Below are positions 52,064 to 62,726 of a DNA stretch of 64,000 bases, in pieces; the first letter of the stretch is position 1, and every line of letters starts with the position of its first letter. The translations under genes and the position numbers were made by a program. Origin of the DNA: Henningerozyma blattae CBS 6284 (lineage: Eukaryota; Ascomycota; Saccharomycetes; Saccharomycetales; Saccharomycetaceae). The DNA lies in assembly GCF_000315915.1 (NCBI RefSeq), contig NC_020189.1, positions 682,001 to 746,000 of the forward strand. The letters are read 5' to 3'. The notes beneath the pieces are model-generated. The model searched no databases and was not told the origin of the DNA. It saw nothing but the letters and a program-made list of their open reading frames with translations.

Positions 52064-55000
52064 ATTAAAGATATAATATATGTTTTGTTTTATTTCCCTA
52101 ATTTATTTTATTTTACTTTCCCCTTTTTTTCCAGTGTATTTGGTTATCTTATTTAATATTTTCTGGTATTATTATTATTATTTTTTTTCTTGGTTTAGGG
52201 TGAAGGGTTATTATTACCAAACTGAATAAAGTTTTAACTGTTTCCTCTTCAAACAGTTTTTTCTTTTTTTATTTTTTTTTTTTTTTTTTTTTTTTTTTTC
52301 AACTCAATAGCATTTTTTTACATAGGGAAATTTCAATTAGAATAGCTTAGATTGCGAAACGTGGAAAATATCGGGTAATTAAGAAATTTCGGAAAGTGGA
52401 CAGTTTTTCCCAGATTGAACGAAATCTTGGTTTTGCTCGGTATTTTTTCAGTATGATAATTTCTTTTTTTTTCCGGAGTCTTTGAATGAATGAGTCGTGT
52501 AAAAAAACAGGGTGTGAAATGTTTTGGAGGGTAGCAACCGTCAAGAATGTATGACCAGAGTAAAGTAAATAACAGTATCAAGAAGTGCCAACTTACCAAC
52601 TAATAACCGACACGAAAAAAAATATACAAGTGTATATATATTAATGGAAATAGTTTCTTTATTTGGCAGTAAAGTAGCGGTAGTGGTACGAATTGGAGCA
52701 ATAACCCAAACAATTAATGATTTCGCAACAGTCTTGGTCTTATCCAAACAAAATAAACGAGATACGAACAAACCAAATCTAAAAACACAACAATTATTTG
52801 TAAATTATATGGAATTGCTAAACGTTGAAAAAAAACAAACTACTCTGTACCATTTTTTCCCGTTTTAATCTTGAAAGTAATAACAATTCAACTCAAAAAA
52901 GATGTTCGAGATAAAGGATGGCGGTTTGTAATCTTCTTGGCGGGAATCTGTATTGAGAGAGTAATGACATAGATCTATTACTAAATTGCCCAATTTATTA
53001 GGTAAAGAGGTTTTATTTTTTCTAGTTGACTACCTATGGACTCGAAGGTTAAATCCAGATAGGTTCAACATATTATTCAAAAAGGATAATTTATGCAAAG
53101 GAAAAATATAACCACAGATCAAAGTTGGTAATCATATAATATAATAGTTACCCAAAATGAAAAAAACGCGTCGGGCCTTTCCTAGAAAGTAAATAAAGAC
53201 TAAAAAAAAAGAAACGATAACAAAAAGTAAAGGAAACAATGTAGTTGTGAAATTTAGATTCTTATGTTACTTGATTGAAGTAAATTGGAATGGCATAAGT
53301 CAACCTTGATTGGCCAATTGGAAACTTGGAGTTTGAAGATTGAAAGTTGGAAATTGCAAAAGGTAAATGTAAATAATGTAATAATTACTGTTTTTTCTTT
53401 TTATTTTTACTGTTTGTGTAAACATATAACAATGAGTATTGAAATTAAAACTTGATCTAACATCATGTAAAAAAAGAAAAATTGATTGAAACCGGTAAAG
53501 TAGTTTTTCAACAAGGTAAAAATCCAATTGGTCCAGTAGTGTCATATCAGATCTAGGATGGAATGATTAACCGGAATAGTCGTTATGCTTCCATATTGTC
53601 AAATTCTTTCATTACCCAGAAAGGCAAGTAATAACGCCAATGCGAAAAAAATTGAAAAAAAAAAAATAAGCCAAATGACAACAGAAATGTAACGGCACGT
53701 AGAAACTAGTGTAATAAATTATACCATTCGAACGATATTAACAGAGCAGGGACCACAACACTTAGTCCACAGGTAAACACTAATCAAGTAAACAAATAAA
53801 TATTTCCATTTGTTCAAGATCTAAACGCAAACACAAACGAAACGCCAATAATACGACGCCAAAGGAATAATAATTGCACTGGTTGTAATATCATGACCCA
53901 AAGTGTAATTAATGGGGAAAAAGCAGATACAAAACAATTGGAAATCTTGTAAAGTAAACAAACAGGAAAATGGACAACAACAACAACAATAATAATAAAA
54001 ACAATTAACAATAACAATTAACTACTAGCAATATCGAATCAAGCAAACAGAAGACCCAGACGGAAAGATCCAGATCAAAAAACTGAGATAAAAATAAACA
54101 ATCGGCTTGCAGTAACGCGTACGTAGAGCGCTGGGTTATTCAATTAACGATGAAGTTTAGGAAAAAATTAGACAACAAAGAGTATTGAACATCGAATAAA
54201 GAGGTAAACAGACGAGCTAGAGTGATTAACAAAACAACAAACAAAATACACACCAGGGTATCATCATTAATTTCAGGAAACAATATGCTTGTGCTTGAAA
54301 AAAAACTCACTCTGATTACCTGGATAAGAAAACAAGCAAGCAAAATGTATTAAAGTTTTCGTCCGCATTGGGTTGCCATCTCGAAGGGATGCCCTTCCCG
54401 ATCTGGCATTTTTTCAATACTTGTCGAGCTCGATTGGGCATCGTAATGTGCCAAAGGCGGGCCACAGAAACCGTTGCACAACGCGTATGGCTAAACGCCA
54501 AAAAAGCATCGGTTCCCGATCGGTCCATCTCTGTCCATTTTGGAACAAACGCGCGAAAAAATGCTGCCAAAACAGGTCGAACACAGTCCGAGACACGGAC
54601 GGAAAGGAAACTCCACGTGACGAACACGATTCCCATCTCCGTTTTAGGAATTGAGCATGTGGCTGGCTAACCTGTTTGGGCAACCCCTCTTGCCTTTGCA
54701 CGCAGTGTTCTGTGGTGCCCTATTTGGGTGCCGGACTGAGCCTGTGTCAACAACGCGAACACGGTTCGCGAACCACTTTGATTACCTGATTTGGCCGTGC
54801 GAAGAATGGCCCTGTGCCAATATTTCTGGAAGCAACCATTAATTGATACTTTAATTGATTAGTCCAGCTAATTACGCCTTAAAAAGTATAGTGAAAAATA
54901 ATGATATTTTATTATTTCAGTTTATTTTACCATTTTAGAGGAATTAATTAATCAAATCAATTATCAAAAATCAAATTTAAAATTTATTTTTATTATTTTT

Positions 55001-55442
55001 TATCTTTTATTGGCATATAGGGATTCAAATAACAAAATCAAGGTTCGATGGCCTACTTGTGAATTGTATATATATTCTTGGGTTAAATCCATAACATTTA
55101 TTTTAAATTTTATTTTATTTTTAAATTATTCCTTCTTGTTTGCAATGGCTCCCCTACCCTTTTTATTTTTATTTATTTTTTCCTTCGTATTATTATTATT
55201 ATTATTATTTAACGTTTGATTATTTCGAAAAAAAAAAAAGATAATAATCAATACCAAGTTGATCATTAATTACACAAAAACCGTATTCTTTTTATAAAAA
55301 AAGAAAAAAATTAAAAAAAATATAATAGTTATAGCTGTTTATTTTTTTTGTTCTTAATTTTCATTTTTTTTCTTTGATTTTGTAATTATTACATTCTCAT
55401 CACAGCACATCTCGCAATTCTAAATATTCCCCCAAATCTACA
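52064..55442. other. Unusually long PPN1/YOX1 divergent region
   Basis: 3.4 kb without a recognisable gene. It contains a 28-base T tract at 52272-52299, a copy of AAATTTCGGAAAG near 52384-52396, MCB boxes ACGCGT at 53166, 54115 and 54481, and a distinctly G+C-richer block at about 54355-54840. That block holds an SCB-like CGCGAAA (54552), a CACGTG (54614), an Mcm1-like CCTATTTGGG (54719) and TTCGCGAA (54775). Short open frames in the G+C-rich block overlap on both strands and look like chance. Confidence 0.6.
54115..54782. promoter_or_regulatory. MCB/SCB-type cell-cycle elements upstream of YOX1
   Basis: ACGCGT is at 54115-54120 and 54481-54486, CGCGAAA at 54552-54558 and TTCGCGAA at 54775-54782. 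An outlying ACGCGT is at 53166-53171. These match the MBF and SBF consensus sites of G1/S genes. S. cerevisiae YOX1 is a G1/S-regulated gene, so the assignment to YOX1 is plausible, though the sites are 0.7-2.3 kb from its ATG. Confidence 0.55.
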
Positions 55443-56918
55443 ATGAATGGCCAACAAGTTTTACCTTCTATTTCTCAACTGTTAACTATCTCTCAGCCAA
55501 GTAGTGAGTCATCCAATAATACCAACAACACATCACCACCACCACAACAACAAAACATTTTGAATAACCGTAGCAATAGCAATTATGGTAATAATTCAAC
55601 TCCGACAGTAACTCCAGTCCCTAAAAGATTCATCACTTTACCTCCCTTAGTTCCTTCTATGAATTTGAATTCAAATGTGGATGTAGGCGTTCAAATTAAT
55701 AACAACGCAACCACTACCGCCGCTGCTCCTTCTTCCAACAATGTAAACACACAAATACCTTCTCCTTCACCAGCACAAGGTCCATTTATTCAAAAACATT
55801 TCTCCAACAGTGCAAACCTTTTGATCGCTAACGATTCTAATTCTATTCTAAACACTCCTCCACCAACACGTTCCTCAAGCTCCAGTAGTACAACAGGTCC
55901 TATGATGATGAACACTCAACAACACCCTCATCATCCTTTGCAAAATTCACAACCACACCCTCAATACACTCAAGTTCCACAAACTCAACCCCATTTACAT
56001 CCACAACATATCAATATTAATATTAACAAACAAATTGCAGCTGCCAATGCAGTTGCATCTTTAAACATGAACAATCAAGTCCCATCCCCATCCACTCCTT
56101 CTGTTAAGGCTAAAAGACCTGATGTATTCACTCCATTATCTGCTGCAGCAAAGGCTATTATTACTCCTTGTACAAACGACAAGAAGAGAGCATTTGCCTT
56201 TATCACTCATTCTCAAGAAACTTTCCCCAAACGTGAACCCAAAATTGATAATGCTCCTCTAGCTAGACGTAAGAGACGTAGAACTTCCACTCATGAATTA
56301 AATATTTTACAAAATGAATTTCAAATTTGTCCTACTCCGACTAAAAATAGAAGATGTGAATTAGCTCAAGTTTGTAATATGAGTGAAAAAGCTGTTCAAA
56401 TTTGGTTTCAAAATAAAAGACAAAGTGTTAAAAGACATAATAAACAGCATCTATCTTCTTCAAACTTATCCAATAAATCAATGGATGAAAGCTTAGAAAA
56501 TAGTGATGATCATTCCAATTCTAATAATTCTACTCCATTACAACCAACTACTCCTTCCTCAAATAAAAGAATTGTTAATTCTAATACTTCTAAATCATCA
56601 CCAAATCATACCATCAAAATCATTGGCAATAAAAATGATTTGGAAAAAAATAAAGAAAATATCGAAATTAGTCCAAGTAGAACTCCAGGGAAAAGATCTC
56701 AAGCTTTAACTTTCCATCTAAAATCTGATATGAAGATATTAACTCCAATTAAGACTTCTCCAAACACTAGAGTCAACAAATTGATCAATGGCTCTAACCC
56801 AAGTGTTAATTTCAATGTTAATACTGGTAATAATGAAGCCATGGATAACGAAAATAATTTAACTCCAACAAAAAGAAGAGGTAAAGTTTTAGCTGACTTG
56901 GGTAACAGAATCCAATAG
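55443..56918 (+). CDS. YOX1: Yox1/Yhp1 homeodomain repressor
   Basis: Homeodomain protein that works with Mcm1 to repress M/G1 genes, 491 residues (S. cerevisiae Yox1 385). The homeodomain covers about residues 274-335, from [20 protein letters not shown] to the recognition helix [15 protein letters not shown]. Long flanks rich in Asn, Gln, Pro and Ser precede and follow it. The tail contains several TPxK and SP/TP sites and a KENIE segment, possible Cdk and turnover signals. The locus is shared by YOX1 (YML027W) and YHP1 (YDR451C), so it could be either ohnolog. Confidence 0.9.
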   Translation: MNGQQVLPSISQLLTISQPSSESSNNTNNTSPPPQQQNILNNRSNSNYGNNSTPTVTPVPKRFITLPPLVPSMNLNSNVDVGVQINNNATTTAAAPSSNNVNTQIPSPSPAQGPFIQKHFSNSANLLIANDSNSILNTPPPTRSSSSSSTTGPMMMNTQQHPHHPLQNSQPHPQYTQVPQTQPHLHPQHINININKQIAAANAVASLNMNNQVPSPSTPSVKAKRPDVFTPLSAAAKAIITPCTNDKKRAFAFITHSQETFPKREPKIDNAPLARRKRRRTSTHELNILQNEFQICPTPTKNRRCELAQVCNMSEKAVQIWFQNKRQSVKRHNKQHLSSSNLSNKSMDESLENSDDHSNSNNSTPLQPTTPSSNKRIVNSNTSKSSPNHTIKIIGNKNDLEKNKENIEISPSRTPGKRSQALTFHLKSDMKILTPIKTSPNTRVNKLINGSNPSVNFNVNTGNNEAMDNENNLTPTKRRGKVLADLGNRIQ

Positions 56919-58029
56919 GTATTTCCAATTCCAATTGATTTTAAAATAGTTGTCTTTTTTTCTTTTCTTTCTTTATTATTCATTTGGCATTTTCACTTCG
57001 ATAACAACTTTTTAACTTCAATATCAAATTTCGATTCAATTCTCAATATCAAATTTCGATTCAATTCTCAATACCAAATATTTTTTTAGTCTTTCATTTT
57101 TCAAATTTCATTTTATTTATTACAAATTTCTGGGTTAACGGTTTTCTTTTATTTTTTCAGGGCATTTATTATCATGTATATTTCAATTCTGTATATTACT
57201 ACTTCATTATTATTTCATCTTTCTTTTGATATCTGATACATTCTAAAAAGAAAAAAATCAGTATTTATAGTCCATGGATGTGCTATATGTAATATTATAC
57301 AATAATACTTTTTAATTTAATTATTTTTTTTTATATAAAAACATTTTAAAAAGATAATATTTTTTTTCAAATAATAAGTTTATTTTTTTTGCAAATGAAA
57401 AATCACTAAAATTTTTTTTTAAAATTAGATGATAATTCCGAAACTCCGGCATTGGCGGTAAAAAAAAAGGGATAAAGAATGTTTAAAATTAATCAAACAA
57501 TGGAAGAGGAAAAACTACAAAACTACATAAAATATATTTTCTGTAATCCATGACGGTCAAGTTGACGGAAGTTTTATAGAATTTAAAATTTAAAAGAAAA
57601 GATATATATTGTCAGGTAGTGTGAGCTACGTTAGTCACATGTATAAACCAAGATCACGTGATATCGGAATGAACATGTAGATTAACAAGTAGGTGAATCA
57701 TGAACATAAATTCTATTTAAGAATCTAAAGCTAAAATAATAAACTAGAGGGTTAAAGTAGAACAAAGAGGTAAGAACCAGAAAACAAAAAGGACGAAATA
57801 CAAAAGATGGAAGTGTATAGTGAACAAAGCGGAACGTAATAATAATAATATTTAACTTACATAGGCTCAGGTATATAGTTGTATAGTTTAATAAACAGTT
57901 GGTATTAAACTAGCAGCCAAAAAGATATACTACTGGGAGTAGCAAAGCATAAAATTGTTACATATATAAATTATGCTCACGTGATACACAATATTTTCTT
58001 GAAAAAAAATAAAATTTAAAGAAGTAAAG
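56919..58029. other. YOX1 3' flank to tRNA gene
   Basis: AT-rich spacer with a 25-bp tandem repeat at 57019-57079, two palindromic TCACGTGA boxes (57654-57661 and 57977-57984) and A-rich tracts. The A run at 58003-58010 is the T-type pol III terminator of the tRNA on the minus strand. RPS18, which lies near here in S. cerevisiae, was not found. Confidence 0.5.
57019..57079 (+). repeat. 25-bp tandem repeat, about 2.4 copies
   Basis: Two exact 25-bp units starting CAATATCAAATTTCG (57019-57043 and 57044-57068), then a partial third, in the YOX1 3' flank. Confidence 0.9.
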
Positions 58030-58101
58030 CACTCACGGTGGGGGTCGAACCCACAATCTTCTGATTAGAAGTCAGACGCGTTGCCATTACGCCACGCGAG
58101 C
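58030..58101 (-). tRNA. tRNA-Arg (anticodon UCU)
   Basis: 72 bases with no intron. The acceptor arm GCTCGCG pairs with CGTGAGT (one G-U pair at each end region) and G is the discriminator. The A box TGGCGTAATGG, the anticodon loop ACTTCTAAT with TCT, and the B box GGTTCGACCCC are clear. It is nearly identical to S. cerevisiae tRNA-Arg(UCU), which decodes AGA. Confidence 0.96.
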
Positions 58102-58794
58102 TCTATTTCTTAGAAAATATCGTATAGTGATCTGGCTAGTATATTTGCAGATGACTATAACTCTGATTATTCCTATAACTTTAACTTACTTATCTTATTC
58201 TGTGTAATTCTATATAGATGCCTCATGGGCATTGATTTATATACAAGCGAGTTTACGCGTCGCAACATGTTGACATGAACGTCTCTGATTTAGTTAGGGC
58301 TTGTAAGCTCCTAACCCTTGACACAGTGTACTGACAGTATCACTAGGTCACAGAAAAAGATGAAAAACAAAAACGTAAAACAAAGAGGGGCATATGTATG
58401 AAAGATTCGGAAGAATTGTTTAAAGAAGATATATTTAGAAGATATACCAATAAAAGCTAGAGCGATATATATATATAGTAAGTAACATTTCTTAATTAAA
58501 AGAACTATGAAACAGTAGCAGTTGTCGAATTTTTGAAGTTCTGTATTATATATGGCACAAAAGTGCAATATATTTAGTGTGAACCCATGAGTAAATAATC
58601 TATACTAAATAAAAATAATCCCAACAATGAATATTATCATACTACACAACCATATTTTGACAGTTTTAATTCACAAAATACTTCAAGGTAAGTCTATATT
58701 TGCTAGAATATTAAAAATACTACGAAAAAGGGCAAAAAAATGAAAGTTATTAAAAGAATAATATATATTTATGTAGTTATTATTGGAAAATTTT
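58102..58794. other. tRNA 5' flank and YML6 3' flank
   Basis: AT-rich spacer. A CAACATGTTGACATG stretch at 58262-58276, about 165 bp upstream of the tRNA, loosely resembles an LTR end, but no complete LTR could be delimited. No gene was seen. Confidence 0.4.
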
Positions 58795-59499
58795 TTATTT
58801 ACAAGTTAATTTATTTATCGTTTGTAAAGCATTAAGATCGATTAAAACTTTACGAGCTCCTAACAAATCTACAACTCTTAAATCAGAAGGAGAAACTCTA
58901 TCTTCAATATCTGGATTATCAGTTATAAATATTGAACGAGGAATGATCTTATCTTCCAAAGTCGAATTATTCTCCAAAACATATAACCTTCCTTCACGAT
59001 ATTTATGTGAAAATGCATTACGCATAGCTAAGTTCCAAGTTTTTGAATTTAATTCTGTTGAAAAATCATTTGGAGCACGTCTTGCTAAAGCACGACCACC
59101 AGTAGATCTCGTTGGCGAATTAGCATCACCTACACGAGCACGACCAGTACCTTTTTGTTTATATAATTTACGACGAGAATAGCCGTTTGTGGATCTACTT
59201 GGTGGATTTGAAGCACCTACACGTTGAACATCTCTTTCATAAACTACTGCAGACCAAAGTAAGTCACGTCTTAACGGTTGAAATAATAAATTTGTTGGAA
59301 CACATTGAAATCTTAAAGGCTCTAAATTTGAACCAGTTCGTATAGTTACTAAAGTATAATGAGGTGGTGAAACAGCATTCGGTAAAATTTTTGTTGTAGT
59401 AGAGGTGCTTGCAGTATTAGCACTTTGAGCAAAATTTCTAAACCCAATGGTTGCTTTTGAAATGGAAGGATAAAACCTCTCCACAAATTTAGACCACAT
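58795..59499 (-). CDS. YML6: Mitochondrial ribosomal protein uL4m
   Basis: Mitochondrial large-subunit ribosomal protein of the L4 family, 234 residues. An N-terminal presequence rich in Ser, Arg and Thr covers about residues 1-30. The L4 core is readable: [17 protein letters not shown], the loop [25 protein letters not shown], then [20 protein letters not shown] and a conserved KVLIDLNAL near the end. Position next to UTP6 and YOX1 agrees with YML025C. The start codon is well placed and no break was seen. Confidence 0.92.
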   Translation of the reverse strand: MWSKFVERFYPSISKATIGFRNFAQSANTASTSTTTKILPNAVSPPHYTLVTIRTGSNLEPLRFQCVPTNLLFQPLRRDLLWSAVVYERDVQRVGASNPPSRSTNGYSRRKLYKQKGTGRARVGDANSPTRSTGGRALARRAPNDFSTELNSKTWNLAMRNAFSHKYREGRLYVLENNSTLEDKIIPRSIFITDNPDIEDRVSPSDLRVVDLLGARKVLIDLNALQTINKLTCK

Positions 59500-59647
59500 A
59501 TAAAAATCGAATAAACTTTTGTTAATCTTTTTAAAATTGAGCTGTTTTTAATAATTTAAAGGGTTTATTTTTATAAATTAATGGATTTAGTTTTTAATTT
59601 TTATTTCAAATCTTTGAGACCCGGGTAATTATATTTTTTAAGATAGA

Positions 59648-59670
59648 GAATTTTTTCAATCCGATGAGCA
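59648..59670 (+). promoter_or_regulatory. PAC and RRPE-like elements of UTP6
   Basis: GAATTTTTTCA (59648-59658) resembles the RRPE element, and CCGATGAGCA (59661-59670) contains the PAC core GATGAG. They lie about 90 bp before the UTP6 ATG, the typical layout of ribosome-biogenesis promoters. Confidence 0.65.
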
Positions 59671-59756
59671 TCATTGAAAAAAAAAATATAATATTTTAAC
59701 ATTATTAAGAAATTTCAATAAAAAATTGAGAAGCAAAAAGAAATAACAACCAAACA

Positions 59757-61073
59757 ATGTCAAAGACAAGATATTATTTGGAACAATGTATACCAGAATT
59801 AGACGATTTAGTAGAGAAAAAAATCTTTACTAAAGATGAAGTTTCTAAGATTATGAAAAAAAGAACTAATTTCGAACATCGGTTAAGTTCTAGAGGTTCC
59901 TCTACACAAGATTATATTCGTTATATTGAATATGAAATCTTGGTCGATAAGTTACGTTATAAAAGAGTAAAACGTATTTTCCAAGCTAAAAAAACGAATT
60001 CTGTTTCCGATTGGTCTATAATTCGTAGAATTCAACAAATTTATAACCGTGGTTGTAATAAATTTCCATCTGATTTAAGATTATGGTCTAACTATTTAAA
60101 TTTTATGAAATCATCTAATTATTCTAAACATTTTTCTTATAAACAAATCCATTCTATTTATAACTCCCTCTTAAAATTGCATCCTAATGTGGTAGAAATA
60201 TGGATATCATGTGCTAAATATGAATATGAAGTTCATGCGAACTTTAAGAGTTGTCGAATAATTTTCCAAAACTCTTTAAGATTTAACCCTGAGGATCCAA
60301 AGCTTTGGTATGAATACATTAATTTTGAATTAAATTTTATTACTAAATTGATTAATAGAAGAAAAGTGATGAAATTAATCAATGAAAGAGAACAAGAATT
60401 AGATATGTTAAATGATCAAAGTAAAGAGAGTAAACAAAATGATGATACAGTGAAGATAACTAGTGGGAATGATATGAAAGATAAATTGAATGAATTACCT
60501 GAGGCTGATATTAGTATGTTGGGTAATGCTGACACTAATCCTGCATTACGTGGTGAAATTGCATTAAGTATATTTGATATTAGTATGAAAACATTGGGGA
60601 ATAATTATTTGAATAAGCACCGTGGGTTTTATACCATGGAATCCGGAGGACAGTTTGATAAAGAATTGCGTGTGGACACTGTAGTGTATTTGTTTAAAGA
60701 ATCTATGAAGTATGTGGAGTTGTTTTGTAAATTTAAAGATTTAGATCGTATTTATTTGATCAACCATATTATTCAATATTGGAAGGGGGAAATTTTTGAT
60801 CTCACACTAAAAGAAGTATCTTTGGAGAAATATATAATGATTATATTTATGGATATTATTAATAATATTCGTTTTATGGAGATTGAAGAATTGAATATTG
60901 AACAATTACAATTATCAGTAAAGAAATATATGTCATACCGTACTAAAAACGAAGGTGAAAGAGAAGAATTGAAGAAAATGTACAGTGAGTACTTGAATGA
61001 TAATTATTTGGCAAAAATATCGCCAGATGATAAAAGATATGGTATATTAGATTTAATTATTGAGAAGTTATAG
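59757..61073 (+). CDS. UTP6: Utp6, SSU processome subunit
   Basis: UTP-B component of the U3 snoRNA-containing small-subunit processome, required for 18S rRNA maturation in the nucleolus. It has 438 residues (S. cerevisiae 440). The N-terminus ([34 protein letters not shown]) is the family signature, followed by HAT helical repeats at about residues 45-200 ([13 protein letters not shown] and [15 protein letters not shown]). The C-terminal part is acidic and helical. It is convergent with ADA2, with only 51 bp between stop codons, and matches YDR449C-YDR448W. Confidence 0.96.
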   Translation: MSKTRYYLEQCIPELDDLVEKKIFTKDEVSKIMKKRTNFEHRLSSRGSSTQDYIRYIEYEILVDKLRYKRVKRIFQAKKTNSVSDWSIIRRIQQIYNRGCNKFPSDLRLWSNYLNFMKSSNYSKHFSYKQIHSIYNSLLKLHPNVVEIWISCAKYEYEVHANFKSCRIIFQNSLRFNPEDPKLWYEYINFELNFITKLINRRKVMKLINEREQELDMLNDQSKESKQNDDTVKITSGNDMKDKLNELPEADISMLGNADTNPALRGEIALSIFDISMKTLGNNYLNKHRGFYTMESGGQFDKELRVDTVVYLFKESMKYVELFCKFKDLDRIYLINHIIQYWKGEIFDLTLKEVSLEKYIMIIFMDIINNIRFMEIEELNIEQLQLSVKKYMSYRTKNEGEREELKKMYSEYLNDNYLAKISPDDKRYGILDLIIEKL

Positions 61074-61124
61074 TGTAGTGTATTGTATGTAATAATATAT
61101 AATGTTACAAATTTGCAAAATTTT

Positions 61125-62432
61125 CTATGTCCAATTCTGAGATTGGAAGAATTCGTAAATTCTATTTGCCCTTGTGGAATCGATTTTTAATAAATCTTTA
61201 CAGTTTTTCTTTTTCATGATACCACCGGTTTTAATCAATTCTCTAAACATCATTTCTTTAATGGCTAAATAAGGTTTTGGCAGGATTTTCAATTGTAAAC
61301 ATAATTGTTGTTCCTCCTGTGATAAGATATTGAAATCCGATGCAGATTGAATATCATGAACAGTTAGAGACTTCTTTTTCTCCACATCTTTTTCTCGTTG
61401 TTGTGTTGAATCCAATTCGTTATAATTATGAGAGTTTGTTCTATTGTGTCTTGGAAAGGAGGGTGTGTCTAAAGTATTTGGGTTTGAAGACAATTTTTCT
61501 AGAATCAATAATTTTGCATGTTTTTCTCTTTCATATTTCAAACCTGCTTCAATAGTCGTAAGACCATTTGATCTCCATTCTTGTAATTTTTTAATTTTTA
61601 TTCTACAATTCATTTCATCGAGGATATCTTTGGAAAATTCTTTAAAATCTGCAGCGGTCATGATTTGTGAATAATGTTTGATCTTATTGTATAACTCTTT
61701 GACTTCTTTTGATCTTTTTTTCTCTATAGATTGTAATTTTCTATAATCCATCAAGTTATTTTCAAATAATAAACGTTTCTTCTCTGCTCTCATAGTTAAC
61801 CGCGAATAATAAATATCTATAATAGCCAATTTTAATTCTATATCCAACGGTTGATCATCTTCTTCAAAAATCATATCTTTAACAGGACCCTCTGCTTCAT
61901 TTTCGAATTCTGTTTCGAATTCTAATCTAGCAGGCATGAACCCTTGAATTTCATGACAACTTGGGATGGATGCCATCTGTTTCCTTGGAGGATCGAGTGG
62001 TTTCTTGGAGAATTGCTCTATTCTTGATCTTCTTTCACGTAGGAAATCCTGTTGTGAGATATCAATCTTTTTGGTAATATCTGGGATTGGATAATATGGA
62101 CTATTCAAATAATATTTTTCATAATGAGCTTGTATTTCTGCCTTTGTTCTGCTCCCTGTATGATCAGCAATATCTTGCCAATTACCCAGCCCTAAGGTCT
62201 GAGCACCTTTTATTAATGCTAATTCTTCATCTGCACCCCAATGAGGCGAAAGTATAGGATATGAATTTGTTTCGATGATTCTATAATCATGAAACGGCCT
62301 GTGGTTGCCGTTATAGGAGCCTTTAGAGAAACATGGAACACAAAGATCGTATTCTGGACAGATGGCACATGAAATACGGACCCTATTAGTACAATCTGCC
62401 GAACAGACGTCACAGTGGAACTTGTTTGACAT
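61125..62432 (-). CDS. ADA2: Ada2, SAGA/ADA coactivator subunit
   Basis: Adaptor that joins and stimulates Gcn5 in the SAGA, SLIK and ADA histone acetyltransferase complexes. It has 435 residues against 434 in S. cerevisiae. The ZZ zinc finger is at about residues 5-50 (FHCDVCSADCTNRVRISCAICPEYDLCVPCF). The SANT domain is at about 60-115 (WGADEELALIKGAQTLGLGNWQDIADHTGSRTKAEIQAHY). The middle domain and a C-terminal SWIRM domain (about 350-435, ending NRIYEFFQSQNW) are intact. Confidence 0.97.
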   Translation of the reverse strand: MSNKFHCDVCSADCTNRVRISCAICPEYDLCVPCFSKGSYNGNHRPFHDYRIIETNSYPILSPHWGADEELALIKGAQTLGLGNWQDIADHTGSRTKAEIQAHYEKYYLNSPYYPIPDITKKIDISQQDFLRERRSRIEQFSKKPLDPPRKQMASIPSCHEIQGFMPARLEFETEFENEAEGPVKDMIFEEDDQPLDIELKLAIIDIYYSRLTMRAEKKRLLFENNLMDYRKLQSIEKKRSKEVKELYNKIKHYSQIMTAADFKEFSKDILDEMNCRIKIKKLQEWRSNGLTTIEAGLKYEREKHAKLLILEKLSSNPNTLDTPSFPRHNRTNSHNYNELDSTQQREKDVEKKKSLTVHDIQSASDFNILSQEEQQLCLQLKILPKPYLAIKEMMFRELIKTGGIMKKKNCKDLLKIDSTRANRIYEFFQSQNWT

Positions 62433-62695
62433 TATTGATTCTGTTTCGTATAGATGTGCTTTATATATTTGAAAATGGACTTATGGATTTAATATATGAA
62501 AATGGGACGCCTCGCGCGTAACAGAGAAAAGTCACGGGTGTACTGTAAAAACATACCTAATAGAGTATATATTATGAGCCCTGTTAATTTAGGTAATTAC
62601 CTAAACAATAGATCGTAAGATATAAAATTATGCTACCCTTACTAGAAGTATAATTACCCCAAATAATTAATGAACAATAAATATGATAAAATCAG

Positions 62696-62726
<31 letters not shown>

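Noticed and set aside
52644..52868. 74-codon frame in the PPN1/YOX1 spacer as a gene
   Set aside because: Composition is like the surrounding spacer, and there is no recognisable motif or neighbour support.
54316..54701. Overlapping open frames of about 95-106 codons on both strands in the G+C-richer block
   Set aside because: Several frames overlap on both strands with no conserved motif, so chance openness is more likely than coding.
57430..57670. Possible point centromere: ATCACGTGAT near 57653 and TTCCGAAA near 57434
   Set aside because: The two elements are in the wrong relative orientation for CDEI-CDEII-CDEIII, the CDEIII match is only partial, and no centromere lies in this ancestral neighbourhood.
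58262..58330. TGTTGACATG near the tRNA 5' flank as a Ty LTR end
   Set aside because: No matching second LTR end, target duplication or similar copy was found in the window.
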